DNA of 64,000 nt from the NCBI RefSeq assembly GCF_024505055.1, contig NZ_JANIBL010000008.1:36666-100665 (forward strand). The letters are read 5' to 3'. A model generated the notes under the pieces. It made no database searches. It was not told the DNA's origin and was given only the letters and a program-made list of their open reading frames with translations. Positions 50,813 to 60,669 of the stretch are shown here, one piece after another. Within the stretch, counting starts at the first letter, position 1. Every line of letters starts with the position of its first letter. Both the position numbers and the translations under genes were made by a program. The stretch is from Methylomonas rosea (GTDB lineage Bacteria; Pseudomonadota; Gammaproteobacteria; Methylococcales; Methylomonadaceae).

Positions 50813-53800
50813 TCAAGACGCATTAGTCGAATCGACGAGGCTTTGCCGCAAAAACAGCTCAAATTGGTCGCTGGGCATCGGCTTACCGAATAAATAGCCT
50901 TGAATCTCCTGGCAGCCCTGTTCGCGCAGAAACTCCCGCTGCTCGACCGTTTCCACACCTTCGGCTATGGTCCGCAAACCCAGGCTGCCGGCCAGACTGA
51001 TCACCGCACTGACGATGGCTTTATCCTCCGAATCGGTACTGATGTCGCGAACAAAAGATTGGTCGATCTTCAATTTGTATACTTTAAATTTCTTCAGATA
51101 ACTTAACGACGAATAACCGGTGCCAAAATCGTCGATAGACATGCGCACCCCGCGTTGATGCAAATTATTCATCACCGCCACCGCCGCTTCGGGGTTTTGC
51201 ATCGACACCCCTTCGGTCAATTCCAACTCCAAATACTCGGGCGGCAAACCTTCTTCTTCCAGTATGCGTGACACCAACTCCGGCAAGGCCGGATGACTAA
51301 ATTGAGCCGCAGATAGATTAACCGCCATGATTAAAGGCCCCAGCCCCTGCTCCAGGCAGGTTTTTGCTTGCCGCACCGCAGTTTGCAACACCCATTCGCC
51401 TATTGGCAGTATCAGCCCGCTGTCTTCCGCTACCGGAATAAATTCGGCCGGCGAAACCATGCCAAACTCGGGATGCCGCCAGCGTAACAAGGCTTCCGCA
51501 CCGATCACGCGTCCACTCTGAATATCCGCCTGCGGTTGATAATAGACATGCAGTTGTTGGCGATCCAAGGCATGGCATAAGGCATTGACGAGTTGCAGAT
51601 TGCGCTGGGCGCGAGCTTGCATTTCCGGCGTAAAAAAGCGGTAACCGTGCCGGCCATCGGTTTTGACGCGGTACATCGCGACATCGGCACTTTTGGACAG
51701 GCTTTCCAAATCCTCGCCATCATCCGGATACAAGGCTATGCCAATCGATGCGCTCATCGTCAAATCGAAGTCCTCAATCCGGTAAGGTTCGGCTATCGCA
51801 TCAAGCAGTTTCTGGGCAACATTCGCCGCCCCATCGGCATCGGTGCCCGGTAACAGGAAAATAAATTCGTCGCCGCCCAAACGCGTCACGGTATCTTCCT
51901 CGCGCAGCACCGCACAGAGCCGATTGGCTAATTCCACCAACAGCGCGTCGCCGACGCTATGCCCCAAGGTATCGTTAACATTTTTGAAATGATCGAGATC
52001 AAGAAACATTAGCGCTAAGTGGCCGTTACTCCGTTTGGCCAAACTCAATGCATACTTCAAGTGATCGTCCAATTGACTGCGATTCGGCAAGCCGGTGAGC
52101 GAATCGTAATTGGCCAAGTAATAAATGTGTTCCTCCGCCTGCTTGCGTTCGATAGCCAGGGCTACGAAATGCGCCACCATTTCCAGCAAGCGCAATTCAT
52201 GTTTGTTAGGAACAGCGGGATGGCGATGATAGATCGCAAACGTGCCCAGCACTTTTTTGCCGGCAGAGAGTACGGGTTCCGACCAGCATGCCGCCAAGCC
52301 CGCTCGTTCGGCCAGCGGCAGAAAAGGCTGCCAATATGGATGCTCGGCAAGATTTTCAGCGATAGTTCTTTGCCCGGTGTATGCGGTATTGCCGCACGAT
52401 CCAAGCCCGGCGCCTATTTTTAGACCATCGATCGCCTGATTGTAAAAATCCGGGAGACTAGGCGCGGCGCCTATCCGTAAACGCTGCTCCTCATCTACGA
52501 GTAAAATGGAACAAAGACTGCCTACCAGCAAGGTTTCAAGTTCTGTAACCACATCCTGCAAAATATCCATCAGTTGCACGTTACCGTTGAGTCGTTCAAG
52601 CATAAACACCCGCAAACTTTCCATCTGCTGAGCTTGCCGGCGTTCGGCCTCACGCTCGAAGCCGCCGATGGCATGATCGATGTCCATGGCCATTTCCAAC
52701 AACAGATTACGCGCGGCATCGTCAAACACATTTATTTCATCGCCGTACAACATAAACGCGCCAGCGGGCTTACCATTTCGATGCAAAGGTAAGGCAGCTG
52801 AAGCCTGCCAATTGAATTTCGCACCACGCGCGTGCCAGGCTATGGTGGCCGGGTCGTGTTGAAAATCAGGGCACCAGTATGGCCGGTCTTCCCTCACCGC
52901 TGTCCCGGTTGGTCCGCGTCCGGCCGGCAGATTTTCGTCTATCGTTATGTCAATCCCATCCAGATATTCAATGCCGCTGCCGTAACAGGCAACCGGCTTA
53001 ATCGATTGACTGGTTTCGTCCAGCATACCGATCCAGGCCATTTTCATGCCGCCAAAGACCACCGCGTCGCGGCAGATTTGCGGGAACAATTCGGCTTCGC
53101 TGGTACAGCGAACGATGGCTTGATTACATTGACTTAACGCAGCATACAATTGTGTCAGTCGCAGATTTTTTGCCTCGGCACTGCGGCGAGCGGCTTCAAC
53201 AGTTGCCAAACTTGACTGCGTTTCCGCCAGCCAGCCCAACACGCTATTGCGCATGCCCTCGCCAACCGAAATATTTTCGGAGAAATCACCGCTACCCAAA
53301 CGGACTATCTGATCGTGCAATTCATCGACCGAAGCGCCCAATATCGCATGTAAAGTCCGATAGGCTCGCCAGAGCATCATTATTAACATTACCCCGAACA
53401 GCACGAACACCAACCGTAACCAAAAGGCAATACGCGCTCTGACAATGACGCTCTGTTGAGTGCGACTGTCCATCAAGTCGAAGGCTGCAATGATGGACTG
53501 CATGACTTTCGCTTTGGCCTGATGGTAAGCCGCATTGTGCAGCATTAGATTGGCCTGATGCCGGATCGCATCGGTCAGTAACTGATTCGCATCAATCATG
53601 TTCATCGCCGCGCGCTCTATTTGAATGAGCGCAGCGGAATCGGCGGTGGCTTCGGCCATTTTCGCCATTTCTTGCTCGGAAAACCCGGCTCGTCGCATCA
53701 ACTCCAGCAAGGCAACTGCTTGACCGCTGGATGGCGGCGCAGCATGACCATTGGCAATCGCCAAGTCCCAATACATATCGTGATAATTTTCGGGCCTGGG

Positions 53801-54076
53801 CAATTTGCCGTCGCGAATGTCGATAATGTCTTGAAAATAGTGTTTGAAGATGGGATCGCCGGTGGCGACATAACTGCGCGCCACATGGGAGAGATCGTTG
53901 GAAGATTGCCGAAACTCGTCGGCCAGTAAATGTGACTCTAAGCGGATTTCGTTGGCGCGATCAATTTGCTTCTCCGCGCGCACGTAAATCGCGAATGCGA
54001 TTGCGAAAATCACAAACACGGCCAGGTTCAGCCACAAAATTCGAGAAAACCGGGAAAAGTAATACGGACGCGTCAT
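50813..54076 (-). CDS. GGDEF/EAL cyclic-di-GMP enzyme with GAF sensor domains
   Basis: ~1087 aa. Two membrane helices (about 10-30 and 225-245) flank a helical periplasmic sensor region. Two GAF-like domains follow (about 325-480 and 490-660), then GGDEF (about 665-830, motif 'LGGDEFIFLL' with an RxxD inhibitory site, REED, five residues before it) and EAL (about 840-1080, 'GAEALLRWRHPE', 'ELTEGVSMQN', 'DDFGTGYSSLSYL'). Both catalytic signatures are complete, so it may make and break c-di-GMP. ATG 54076 is used over GTG 54112. It is a single gene divergent from the peroxiredoxin gene. Confidence 0.93.
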   Translation of the reverse strand: MTRPYYFSRFSRILWLNLAVFVIFAIAFAIYVRAEKQIDRANEIRLESHLLADEFRQSSNDLSHVARSYVATGDPIFKHYFQDIIDIRDGKLPRPENYHDMYWDLAIANGHAAPPSSGQAVALLELMRRAGFSEQEMAKMAEATADSAALIQIERAAMNMIDANQLLTDAIRHQANLMLHNAAYHQAKAKVMQSIIAAFDLMDSRTQQSVIVRARIAFWLRLVFVLFGVMLIMMLWRAYRTLHAILGASVDELHDQIVRLGSGDFSENISVGEGMRNSVLGWLAETQSSLATVEAARRSAEAKNLRLTQLYAALSQCNQAIVRCTSEAELFPQICRDAVVFGGMKMAWIGMLDETSQSIKPVACYGSGIEYLDGIDITIDENLPAGRGPTGTAVREDRPYWCPDFQHDPATIAWHARGAKFNWQASAALPLHRNGKPAGAFMLYGDEINVFDDAARNLLLEMAMDIDHAIGGFEREAERRQAQQMESLRVFMLERLNGNVQLMDILQDVVTELETLLVGSLCSILLVDEEQRLRIGAAPSLPDFYNQAIDGLKIGAGLGSCGNTAYTGQRTIAENLAEHPYWQPFLPLAERAGLAACWSEPVLSAGKKVLGTFAIYHRHPAVPNKHELRLLEMVAHFVALAIERKQAEEHIYYLANYDSLTGLPNRSQLDDHLKYALSLAKRSNGHLALMFLDLDHFKNVNDTLGHSVGDALLVELANRLCAVLREEDTVTRLGGDEFIFLLPGTDADGAANVAQKLLDAIAEPYRIEDFDLTMSASIGIALYPDDGEDLESLSKSADVAMYRVKTDGRHGYRFFTPEMQARAQRNLQLVNALCHALDRQQLHVYYQPQADIQSGRVIGAEALLRWRHPEFGMVSPAEFIPVAEDSGLILPIGEWVLQTAVRQAKTCLEQGLGPLIMAVNLSAAQFSHPALPELVSRILEEEGLPPEYLELELTEGVSMQNPEAAVAVMNNLHQRGVRMSIDDFGTGYSSLSYLKKFKVYKLKIDQSFVRDISTDSEDKAIVSAVISLAGSLGLRTIAEGVETVEQREFLREQGCQEIQGYLFGKPMPSDQFELFLRQSLVDSTNAS

Positions 54077-54390
54077 TTTGCTTATTCCGTTATTCGACTC
54101 CAAAATAGACACTAGCCTGTAAAAAAACTTAGATGCAACCGGCCAAAAACCACGAGCAATATAAGTGATATTTTAGGTAAACCATACCACTAAAGTTTTC
54201 CGGCCTTCGGTCCGGACATCCAAACCCTTGGAATTATCTGTTCAAAATGGATGTCGGGCAAATCCAAGCGAATCACCATGAATGTCTGTATCACCATTGT
54301 GTAACCGGCTTTTTGCGGAATACTGCGACGCTAATAAATACAAAAACATTCGGCACTTCATCATCGCATACCGCTTAAGGGAGATCATGT
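54077..54390. other. Divergent promoter region
   Basis: Between the c-di-GMP gene and the peroxiredoxin gene. No gene, palindrome or terminator worth naming is seen. A plus-strand frame starting at 54282 overlaps the peroxiredoxin gene in another frame and is a shadow. Confidence 0.35.
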
Positions 54391-54939
54391 ATGCCAAAAT
54401 TCACTCTTACGTTCAGACTCTTGGTCTTCATGCTGTTCGCCTTGCTGACGTTTTCGCAGACGGCAAACGCGGCCCCTTTACAAGTCGGTCAATCGGCACC
54501 GTTATTTCAATTGCAAGCGCACGATGGCGACCCGATAAGTTTAGCTGCTCGGCGCGGTAAAGGTTGGACGGTATTATATTTTTATCCCAAAGCCGGCACA
54601 CCCGGCTGTACCACGCAAGCCTGCGCTTTTCGCGACGCCATCAAACTGATCCGCGAGCAAAATGCCGAGGTTTACGGGATTAGCACCGATGACGTTAAGA
54701 ATCTGTTGGCGTTTCATCAGCAACATAAACTCACATTCTCGCTGTTGTCCGATCAGGATGCCAAGGTCAGCGAAGCCTACGGCGTAAAAATGCCGATATT
54801 GAATATGGCCAAACGCTGGACCTTTATAGTCGATCCCAATTTAACCATACGGCGTATCGATGACGATGTAGATCCCGCATTGGATGCCAAACGCGTCGCG
54901 GAAATGCTGAAGCAGTTGCAGGCGGGATCAGCTCTTTAA
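54391..54939 (+). CDS. Exported PrxQ/Bcp-type peroxiredoxin
   Basis: 182 aa. A signal peptide ('LVFMLFALLTFSQTANA', cleavage after ANA) precedes a thioredoxin-fold AhpC/TSA domain with the peroxidatic Cys in 'GTPGCTTQAC' and a resolving Cys five residues on, as in Bcp/PrxQ. It reduces hydroperoxides in the periplasm. GGGAG lies 7 bases before ATG 54391; an ATG four bases earlier is in another frame. Confidence 0.9.
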   Translation: MPKFTLTFRLLVFMLFALLTFSQTANAAPLQVGQSAPLFQLQAHDGDPISLAARRGKGWTVLYFYPKAGTPGCTTQACAFRDAIKLIREQNAEVYGISTDDVKNLLAFHQQHKLTFSLLSDQDAKVSEAYGVKMPILNMAKRWTFIVDPNLTIRRIDDDVDPALDAKRVAEMLKQLQAGSAL

Positions 54940-54948
54940 TAATTCTAG

Positions 54949-54968
54949 ATTCCCGCTTTTGCGGGAAT
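54949..54968. terminator. Hairpin repeat between convergent genes, likely acting as terminator
   Basis: ATTCCCGC-TTTT-GCGGGAAT, the same 8-bp arms as the repeats at 19776 and 22414. It lies between the convergent peroxiredoxin and corA stops. No T-run, so any termination would be weak. Confidence 0.5.
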
Positions 54969-55011
54969 CACGGCCACAGGTAATTTAAGGGCTGGGTTAA
55001 CAACAGACCGG

Positions 55012-56001
55012 TCACAACCACCCGGACCGCTTCAAACGTAAATACAAGGCCAGGCTGCACAGGACCACGCTGCCAACGACTAAGGGGTAGCTGTACACCC
55101 AATCCAGCTCCGGCATGTGCCGGAAGTTCATACCGTACAAACTGAATACCATGGTCGGTATCGCCAAAATCGCCCCCCAGCCGGCCAGACGTTTGACTAC
55201 TTCATTTTGGCGCACGGTTTCGAAGGTCAAATGCACTTGCATCGCCGCCAGCAGCATCTCGCGCATGCCATGGATAGCCTGATCGACGCGTTTGATATGA
55301 TCGGCAATGTCGCGAAAATACACTCTGACATCCTTGTGTATCAGGCCGCCATGAAAGCGCATCAATTCGTTGCAAATGTCTATCACCGGATTGATAGCGC
55401 CTTCCAACAGCAATAACTCGCGCTTTAATTCGTATAGGTCTTCCATGGTTTGCCGGCTGGGCCGATATTGAAATATCGCCGATTCCAACACATCGAAGCG
55501 GTCTTGCAAGCCTGCAATCGCCACCATGTAATTATCGACGATGAAATCCATAATCGAGTACAAGGCAAAGCCCGGTCCCTTGCTGAGTTGGTGCGGCATG
55601 GCCTGACAGCGCTCGCGCACCTTGCTCAGACTCTGCGATGCTCCGTGGCGTACGGTGACCACAAAACGCGGCCCCATAAAAATATGGGTCTCGCCGAATT
55701 CCACTTTTTTCTCGATCAATTCCGCAGTATGCAGCACGATAAACAGCGAATCGCCATATTCCTCGATCTTCGGCCGTTGGTGCGCGGCACAGGCATCTTC
55801 GATCGCCAATTCGTGCAAGCCGAATTCCAACTGAATTTTTCTCAAAATCTCGGTGTTAGCCTCGCGCAAGCCCAGCCAAATAAAGGTGTCGTCTTTGAGT
55901 AAAACTTCGCTAATGTCTTCTATGGTGACGTCGCCAATGCCCACGCCTTTATGGTAGGCCACGCAGCGCATTACCATGTTTTTATCAATTGTTTCAGTCA
56001 A
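55012..56001 (-). CDS. corA: CorA-family magnesium/cobalt transporter
   Basis: 329 aa. The soluble funnel region is followed by two C-terminal helices with the signature YGMNF ('VFSLYGMNFRHMPELDW') between them. CorA pentamers move Mg2+ (and Co2+, Ni2+) down the gradient. The start is TTG 56001: GGAG lies about six bases upstream, and the first ATG is eight codons later with no site of its own. It stands alone, divergent from the P-type ATPase gene. Confidence 0.92.
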   Translation of the reverse strand: MTETIDKNMVMRCVAYHKGVGIGDVTIEDISEVLLKDDTFIWLGLREANTEILRKIQLEFGLHELAIEDACAAHQRPKIEEYGDSLFIVLHTAELIEKKVEFGETHIFMGPRFVVTVRHGASQSLSKVRERCQAMPHQLSKGPGFALYSIMDFIVDNYMVAIAGLQDRFDVLESAIFQYRPSRQTMEDLYELKRELLLLEGAINPVIDICNELMRFHGGLIHKDVRVYFRDIADHIKRVDQAIHGMREMLLAAMQVHLTFETVRQNEVVKRLAGWGAILAIPTMVFSLYGMNFRHMPELDWVYSYPLVVGSVVLCSLALYLRLKRSGWL

Positions 56002-56199
56002 AAATATCTCCGTCTTGCTGGTTGGCGACCGGTTAAATCAAGTGGGCGGATTATAGCCCGCAACTCGACTACATCGCTCAATCGCGCATGCGTAGAGAAC
56101 CCCGTCGTCCGTAATTTCCGGAAAAATTAAGCCTAGCCTTCGCCGAGTCCATTCAATGGGTTTACACTGCAAACCCCGGCTTTTCGTTCTTCCGCAATC

Positions 56200-58908
56200 A
56201 TGAAAATCCATCATCTCACCCCCGCAGAAGCCCTGGACAGTTTAGGCTCCAGCATGGACGGCCTGGCCGATGCCGCTATTGAAGGCCGCCTGCATGAGTT
56301 CGGTTTTAACCGTATCGAAGAAAGCCAAAAGACCTCCGCACTACTAGCGTTTGTCCAAGAATTCCTGCACTTTTTTGCCTTGATTTTATGGCTGGCGGCA
56401 GGATTGGCATTTTTCGCCGAATCTCAGCAACCCGGCGAAGGTATGGCGACCTTGGGTTATGCCGTGCTCGGTGTGATTGCAATCAATGGCTGTTTCTCCT
56501 TCTGGCAGCGGCATCAGGCCGAACAGGCGATTGCAGCCTTGCAAAAGTTGCTGCCGCATCAAGTCAAAGTGATCCGCGACGGCGAGCTGAGTTTGGTATT
56601 TGCCGACGAACTGGTGCCTGGCGATTTGCTGGTATTGCAGGAAGGCGATAACGTGCCGGCCGACTGCCGATTGCTAGAAGCGTTTAACCTACGTGTCAAT
56701 AACGCCACCATCACCGGCGAATCGCTGCCCAAGGGCCGCGACGCACAAGCATCGGACATTGAGGACATTAGTCAAAGCCGGAATATTCTACTGGCCGGCA
56801 CCTCGGTGGTGTCCGGCGAAGGCAAGGCGCTGGTGTTTGCTACCGGTATGCATACCGAGTTCGGCAAAATCGCCCACACCCTAAAAACCACCGTGAAAAA
56901 CCAGTCGCCTTTGCAATTGCAAATCAGCCGGCTGAGCCGATTTGTGGCTTTGCTGGCCCTGCTGTTGGGCGTGGTGTTTTTCGGTATAGGCCAAATCATC
57001 GGCCTGACGTTTTGGGAAAACTTTATGTTTGCGATCGGCATCATCGTCGCCAACGTCCCGGAAGGCCTGCTACCCACAGTCACGCTGTCGCTGGCGATGG
57101 CGACCCAGCGCATGGCCAAGCGCAATGCGCTGATCCGCAATCTGCCGTCGGTGGAAACCTTGGGTTCCACAACAGTCATTTGCACCGACAAGACCGGTAC
57201 GCTAACGCAAAACCGTATGGCGGTTAAGCAACTGTTTCTTGACAACAATTACTGGCAACCCGAGCAATTGGGCAGCGATAGCCTGCAACATCACAGCGCT
57301 TTTCTGGCGAATGCCGCTTTATCTCATAACCTGAAGCGGGTAGAAGGCAAGAATTTACTGGGCGACCCGATGGAAGTGGCACTGGTGTCCATGGCGTACG
57401 AGCAAGGTATGCGCGTCGATTACCCGAAAATTGGCGAAGTGCCGTTCGATACCGACCGCAAGCGCATGTCCACCATCCACAACACGCCATCAGGCAAGAT
57501 GTTGTTTTGCAAAGGCGCGTTGGAGATGGTGCTGCCGCTGTGCCAGCACATTTTGATTCGCGACAAAATAGAAACGCTAGACGACGCCGGCCGTCAACAG
57601 CTGTTGAATGCGCTAAAAACCATGGCAGACCAGGGTTTACGCGTGTTGGCCTTTGCCTATCGGCCGTTATCGGACTCAGTCGAAGGCCAGCCGGAACAAG
57701 CCTTGATTTTCAGCGGCCTGGTAGGTTTGGAAGACCCAGCCCGTCCGGAAGTGGCGGATGCCATTGCCCAATGCCATATCGCCGGTATTAAAGTCATCAT
57801 GATCACCGGCGACCACCCGCATACCGCCGTGGCGATTGCCCGGCAGATCAAACTGGTGCAATCCGACAATCCCAAGGTGATTACCGGCGACAGACTGAAA
57901 AAACTCACGCCCAGCCAGTTGCAGGTAGCATTGGATGCGCCGGAAATCATTTTCGCCAGGGTCGGCGCCGACCAGAAAATGCACATCGTCGATGCCTTGC
58001 AACGCAAGAAGCATGTGGTCGCGGTGACCGGCGACGGCGTCAACGATGCACCTGCCTTGAAAAAAGCCGACATTGGCATCGCCATGGGCATCGCCGGCAC
58101 CGACGTGGCCAAGGAAGCGGCCGACATGATTTTGCTGGACGACAACTTCGCCAGCATCGTCGCCGCCATTGAGGAAGGCCGCGCGGTGTTCGACAACATC
58201 CGTAAATTCCTCACCTATATCCTCAGCTCCAATATTCCGGAACTGATTCCTTACCTGGCCTTTGTGTTATTCAAAATTCCGCTGCCGCTGACCATCATCC
58301 AGATTCTGGCGGTGGATTTGGGCACTGACATGCTGCCGGCTCTGGGCCTGGGCGTGGAAAAACCTGATGCATCAGCAATGAACAAACCCCCGCGCTCTTA
58401 CAAGGAAACCTTGATCGACTGGCGCTTGTTGGCCAGAGCTTACGGCTTTCTCGGGCTGCTGGAAGCCGTCGCGGCGATGGCCGCCTTTTTCTTCGTGTTG
58501 CATCGCGGCGGCTGGGACTATGGCGATATATTGTCCCGCCATAACCCGCTCTACCTGCAAGCCACTACCGCCTGCCTGACCGCCATCATCATGATGCAGA
58601 TCGTCAATGTCTTTATCTGCAAACAGCGGCAACGCGGCCTGTTAGCCACATCGTTCCTGGACAATAAACTAATCCTGTCCGGCATTGTTCTGGAAATTGC
58701 GTTGATTCTGGCGATTGTCTACACGCCATGGGGCAACGAGCTGCTCGGCACCGCGCCGATAGACACCACTGTTTGGCTGTTTACCTTGCCGTTCGTGCTC
58801 GGCATGTTGCTGCTGGAAGAATTCAGAAAATGGCTGGTGCGGCGCTTTGCCCTTTTCCCAATCCGAATAAAACCGCTCAAGTTGCGTAAGCGATTGCTGA
58901 AAAGCTAA
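56200..58908 (+). CDS. P2-type cation-transporting ATPase
   Basis: 902 aa. Signatures: actuator TITGESLPKG (about 167-176), phosphorylation site DKTGTLTQN (about 329-337), 'MITGDHPHTA', and the hinge GDGVNDAPALKKADIGIAMG (about 605-624). Ten membrane helices are expected. 'NVPEGLLPTVTLSLAMATQRMAKRNALIRN' in M4 resembles the Na+/K+-ATPase and related P2 pumps (the Pro-Glu-Gly-Leu-Leu motif), so it may move Na+, K+ or Ca2+; the ion cannot be fixed from sequence. No ribosome-binding site is strong. It is probably monocistronic. Confidence 0.9.
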   Translation: MKIHHLTPAEALDSLGSSMDGLADAAIEGRLHEFGFNRIEESQKTSALLAFVQEFLHFFALILWLAAGLAFFAESQQPGEGMATLGYAVLGVIAINGCFSFWQRHQAEQAIAALQKLLPHQVKVIRDGELSLVFADELVPGDLLVLQEGDNVPADCRLLEAFNLRVNNATITGESLPKGRDAQASDIEDISQSRNILLAGTSVVSGEGKALVFATGMHTEFGKIAHTLKTTVKNQSPLQLQISRLSRFVALLALLLGVVFFGIGQIIGLTFWENFMFAIGIIVANVPEGLLPTVTLSLAMATQRMAKRNALIRNLPSVETLGSTTVICTDKTGTLTQNRMAVKQLFLDNNYWQPEQLGSDSLQHHSAFLANAALSHNLKRVEGKNLLGDPMEVALVSMAYEQGMRVDYPKIGEVPFDTDRKRMSTIHNTPSGKMLFCKGALEMVLPLCQHILIRDKIETLDDAGRQQLLNALKTMADQGLRVLAFAYRPLSDSVEGQPEQALIFSGLVGLEDPARPEVADAIAQCHIAGIKVIMITGDHPHTAVAIARQIKLVQSDNPKVITGDRLKKLTPSQLQVALDAPEIIFARVGADQKMHIVDALQRKKHVVAVTGDGVNDAPALKKADIGIAMGIAGTDVAKEAADMILLDDNFASIVAAIEEGRAVFDNIRKFLTYILSSNIPELIPYLAFVLFKIPLPLTIIQILAVDLGTDMLPALGLGVEKPDASAMNKPPRSYKETLIDWRLLARAYGFLGLLEAVAAMAAFFFVLHRGGWDYGDILSRHNPLYLQATTACLTAIIMMQIVNVFICKQRQRGLLATSFLDNKLILSGIVLEIALILAIVYTPWGNELLGTAPIDTTVWLFTLPFVLGMLLLEEFRKWLVRRFALFPIRIKPLKLRKRLLKS

Positions 58909-59050
58909 ACCCAAATGGTGTTTTATGATTCGCAGCCAGCGTGGCGCTCATTTATTGATCTTCGTCGGTCCGGTGAAAACGGGAACCCCGGAAAATTCAA
59001 AGTGTTGGATTGCCAATTTCGCGGCGACGACGATTTAATCAGCATTTCCC

Positions 59051-59209
59051 TAATTCTACCTTGTCAGAATGCAACAAGAGCATCGTCATTCCGGCACGGA
59101 TTGCCGGAATCCAGGCCCCATGGACGGATTTGAGCCTACCATCCCTGATACTAGATGTCCGCTCCCGGCGGACATGACGGCCTAGGGCAAATCTGACAAA
59201 GTAGAACTA
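59051..59209. repeat. Non-coding element with inverted ends, related inside to the MITEs
   Basis: Inverted ends match in 16 of 19 positions (TAATTCTACCTTGTCAGAA at 59051 and its near complement ending at 59209). The inside holds the same CATTCCGGCACGGATTGCCGG palindrome core found in MITE copy A. No target duplication is seen, and the ends differ from those of copies A-C. Confidence 0.6.
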
Positions 59210-59278
59210 AGCGTGCCGAATACGTAACTGCCTTTTAAATCTCATGCATTCGGTTCTGGCGGAGATATCCAGCAAATC

Positions 59279-59301
59279 AAAAACCGGCGCTCCGCCCGGC
59301 C
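59279..59301 (-). terminator. Rho-independent terminator after flagellin
   Basis: On the minus strand, GCCGGGCG pairs imperfectly with CGCCGG around a GAG loop and runs into TTTTT. It lies a few bases after the flagellin stop. Confidence 0.65.
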
Positions 59302-59305
59302 TTAG

Positions 59306-60103
59306 TTAGACGCCCGTTAACAGCGCCGATGCCGCTTTTTGATTGTCTTGATATAGCTTAAGCGCATAGTTAGCCACCTGGTTTTGCACTTTTGCCTTGT
59401 TCAAGTCGGCAGCCGTTTGCGCGTAGTCGGTATCTTGAATTCGGCTGCGAGTTTCGGCCAGATTCTGGTAGCTGCTGTTCAGATTGGCTAGGTTTGAATT
59501 CAAGCCCGCAGCGGTGCTCGCCAAAGTACTCTGCTCATTCCCGACATTGTTAATCGCGCTGTCTATCGTATCCAGCGCATTGGCCGCATTCGTCGCGCTG
59601 GATACATCCAATCCCGACACACCCAAAGCGGCGCTGGATACATTCCCCAAGCTTAAGCCGAGCGTATCTCCGGCATTGGGGCCGATTTGCAATTGGCCGG
59701 AGAAACTGCCGTCCAACAGTTTTTGATCGTTGAACTGGGTGTTGCCGGCAATCCCATCGATGCTTTTGCCCAATCCGTTTATCTCGTCCTGAATACTTTG
59801 CCTATCAGAGGCCGACAAAGAGCCATTACCGGCTTGCACCGTCAATTCGCGGATGCGTTGCAGATTGTCGGTTACCTGAGTTAACGCGCTACCGGCTGTT
59901 TCCGTGAGCGACAGACCGTTGCTGATATTGCCGATTGCTTGATTTTGACCACCCAAGCGGCTGCTTATCGCGTCGGCAATTGCCAGCCCAGCCGGATTGT
60001 CGGCGGCCGAATTGACCCGCTTCGCGGAACTAAGGCGCTGGATGTTGGTTTGGAGCAGACTTTGGGATTTATCCAGGTTGGTACTATTGATTGACGACAA
60101 CAT
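59306..60103 (-). CDS. Flagellin
   Basis: 265 aa, a short flagellin. The conserved N-terminal helix ('LQTNIQRLSSAKRVNSAADNPAGLAIADAISSRL') and C-terminal helix ('RSRIQDTDYAQTAADLNKAKVQNQVANYALKLYQ') are intact and the variable middle is small (about residues 130-190). It polymerises into the flagellar filament after export by the type III flagellar apparatus. GAGGTGAC lies before the ATG. No other flagellar structural gene is nearby except possibly the small protein just upstream, so it is an orphan copy or lies outside the main cluster. Confidence 0.95.
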   Translation of the reverse strand: MLSSINSTNLDKSQSLLQTNIQRLSSAKRVNSAADNPAGLAIADAISSRLGGQNQAIGNISNGLSLTETAGSALTQVTDNLQRIRELTVQAGNGSLSASDRQSIQDEINGLGKSIDGIAGNTQFNDQKLLDGSFSGQLQIGPNAGDTLGLSLGNVSSAALGVSGLDVSSATNAANALDTIDSAINNVGNEQSTLASTAAGLNSNLANLNSSYQNLAETRSRIQDTDYAQTAADLNKAKVQNQVANYALKLYQDNQKAASALLTGV

Positions 60104-60169
60104 GATGTCACCTCGCTTACAATTTTTTGACTAACTCATACGGCTTATCTGTCCCAGAAGATAAACAGG

Positions 60170-60559
60170 CTAAGCAACGATGTCTATAGTGGTCCCCACG
60201 GCCTTATTGTCATCGGTCGCGGACGATGTGCTTATACCCGCCACTACTTGCGAATAGGTAGACGGTCTTACCTCGGCGTTCTGAATGGTGTTAGTTAACT
60301 GTGTGCCCGCTTCTTGAAAAGCGTTGGACAGATTCAATCTCAAGTGTGCGGCATCGGAGTTGACCTGTGCTTTACTGGCTTGAGAATCGAGATCCTGAGC
60401 TTTGGCTGCGTATTGGTCGGCCTGCGCTTGCACGGCATCCGCCTGCTTTCGCAACGCTTGCGCCATTTGCTCGGCCTGATCCGCATTTCTCTTGGCCGTC
60501 AGCGCGCTCAACTGTTGAAAGCCGGATTGATTAACACTGGATACAGATAGGGAAGACAT
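60170..60559 (-). CDS. Unknown coiled-coil protein upstream of flagellin
   Basis: 129 aa, not recognised. A long helix rich in Ala/Gln ('RNADQAEQMAQALRKQADAVQAQADQYAAKAQDLDSQASKAQVNSDAAHLRL', about 24-75) suggests a coiled coil; Ser/Thr-rich ends suggest a secreted or filament-associated protein. It has no signal peptide, as expected for a flagellar type III substrate. GGAG precedes the ATG. Gap to flagellin is 66 bp, same strand; a shared promoter (60641-60669) is likely. Confidence 0.7.
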   Translation of the reverse strand: MSSLSVSSVNQSGFQQLSALTAKRNADQAEQMAQALRKQADAVQAQADQYAAKAQDLDSQASKAQVNSDAAHLRLNLSNAFQEAGTQLTNTIQNAEVRPSTYSQVVAGISTSSATDDNKAVGTTIDIVA

Positions 60560-60583
60560 AGCAATCTAAACTCCCTTAATACA

Positions 60584-60669
60584 CCGCAGGCCTGCGGCAG
60601 GCTTCGGAATGAACATGCGGGCTCACCCCTGCTAGGCACCGTATTACTCCCGGTTGGAGAAAATGTCAA
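60584..60669 (-). promoter_or_regulatory. Sigma-70-like promoter and palindromic leader for the flagellin unit
   Basis: On the minus strand, TTGACA (60664-60669 complement) and TAATAC (60641-60646 complement) are 17 bases apart. The leader of the resulting transcript contains the perfect palindrome CCGCAGGCCTGCGG (60584-60597), 24 bases before the ATG. A sigma-28 motif is not evident. Confidence 0.5.

Noticed and set aside
54282..54560. Plus-strand frame overlapping the peroxiredoxin start
   Set aside because: It covers the peroxiredoxin signal peptide in another frame; the peroxiredoxin frame carries the conserved active site.
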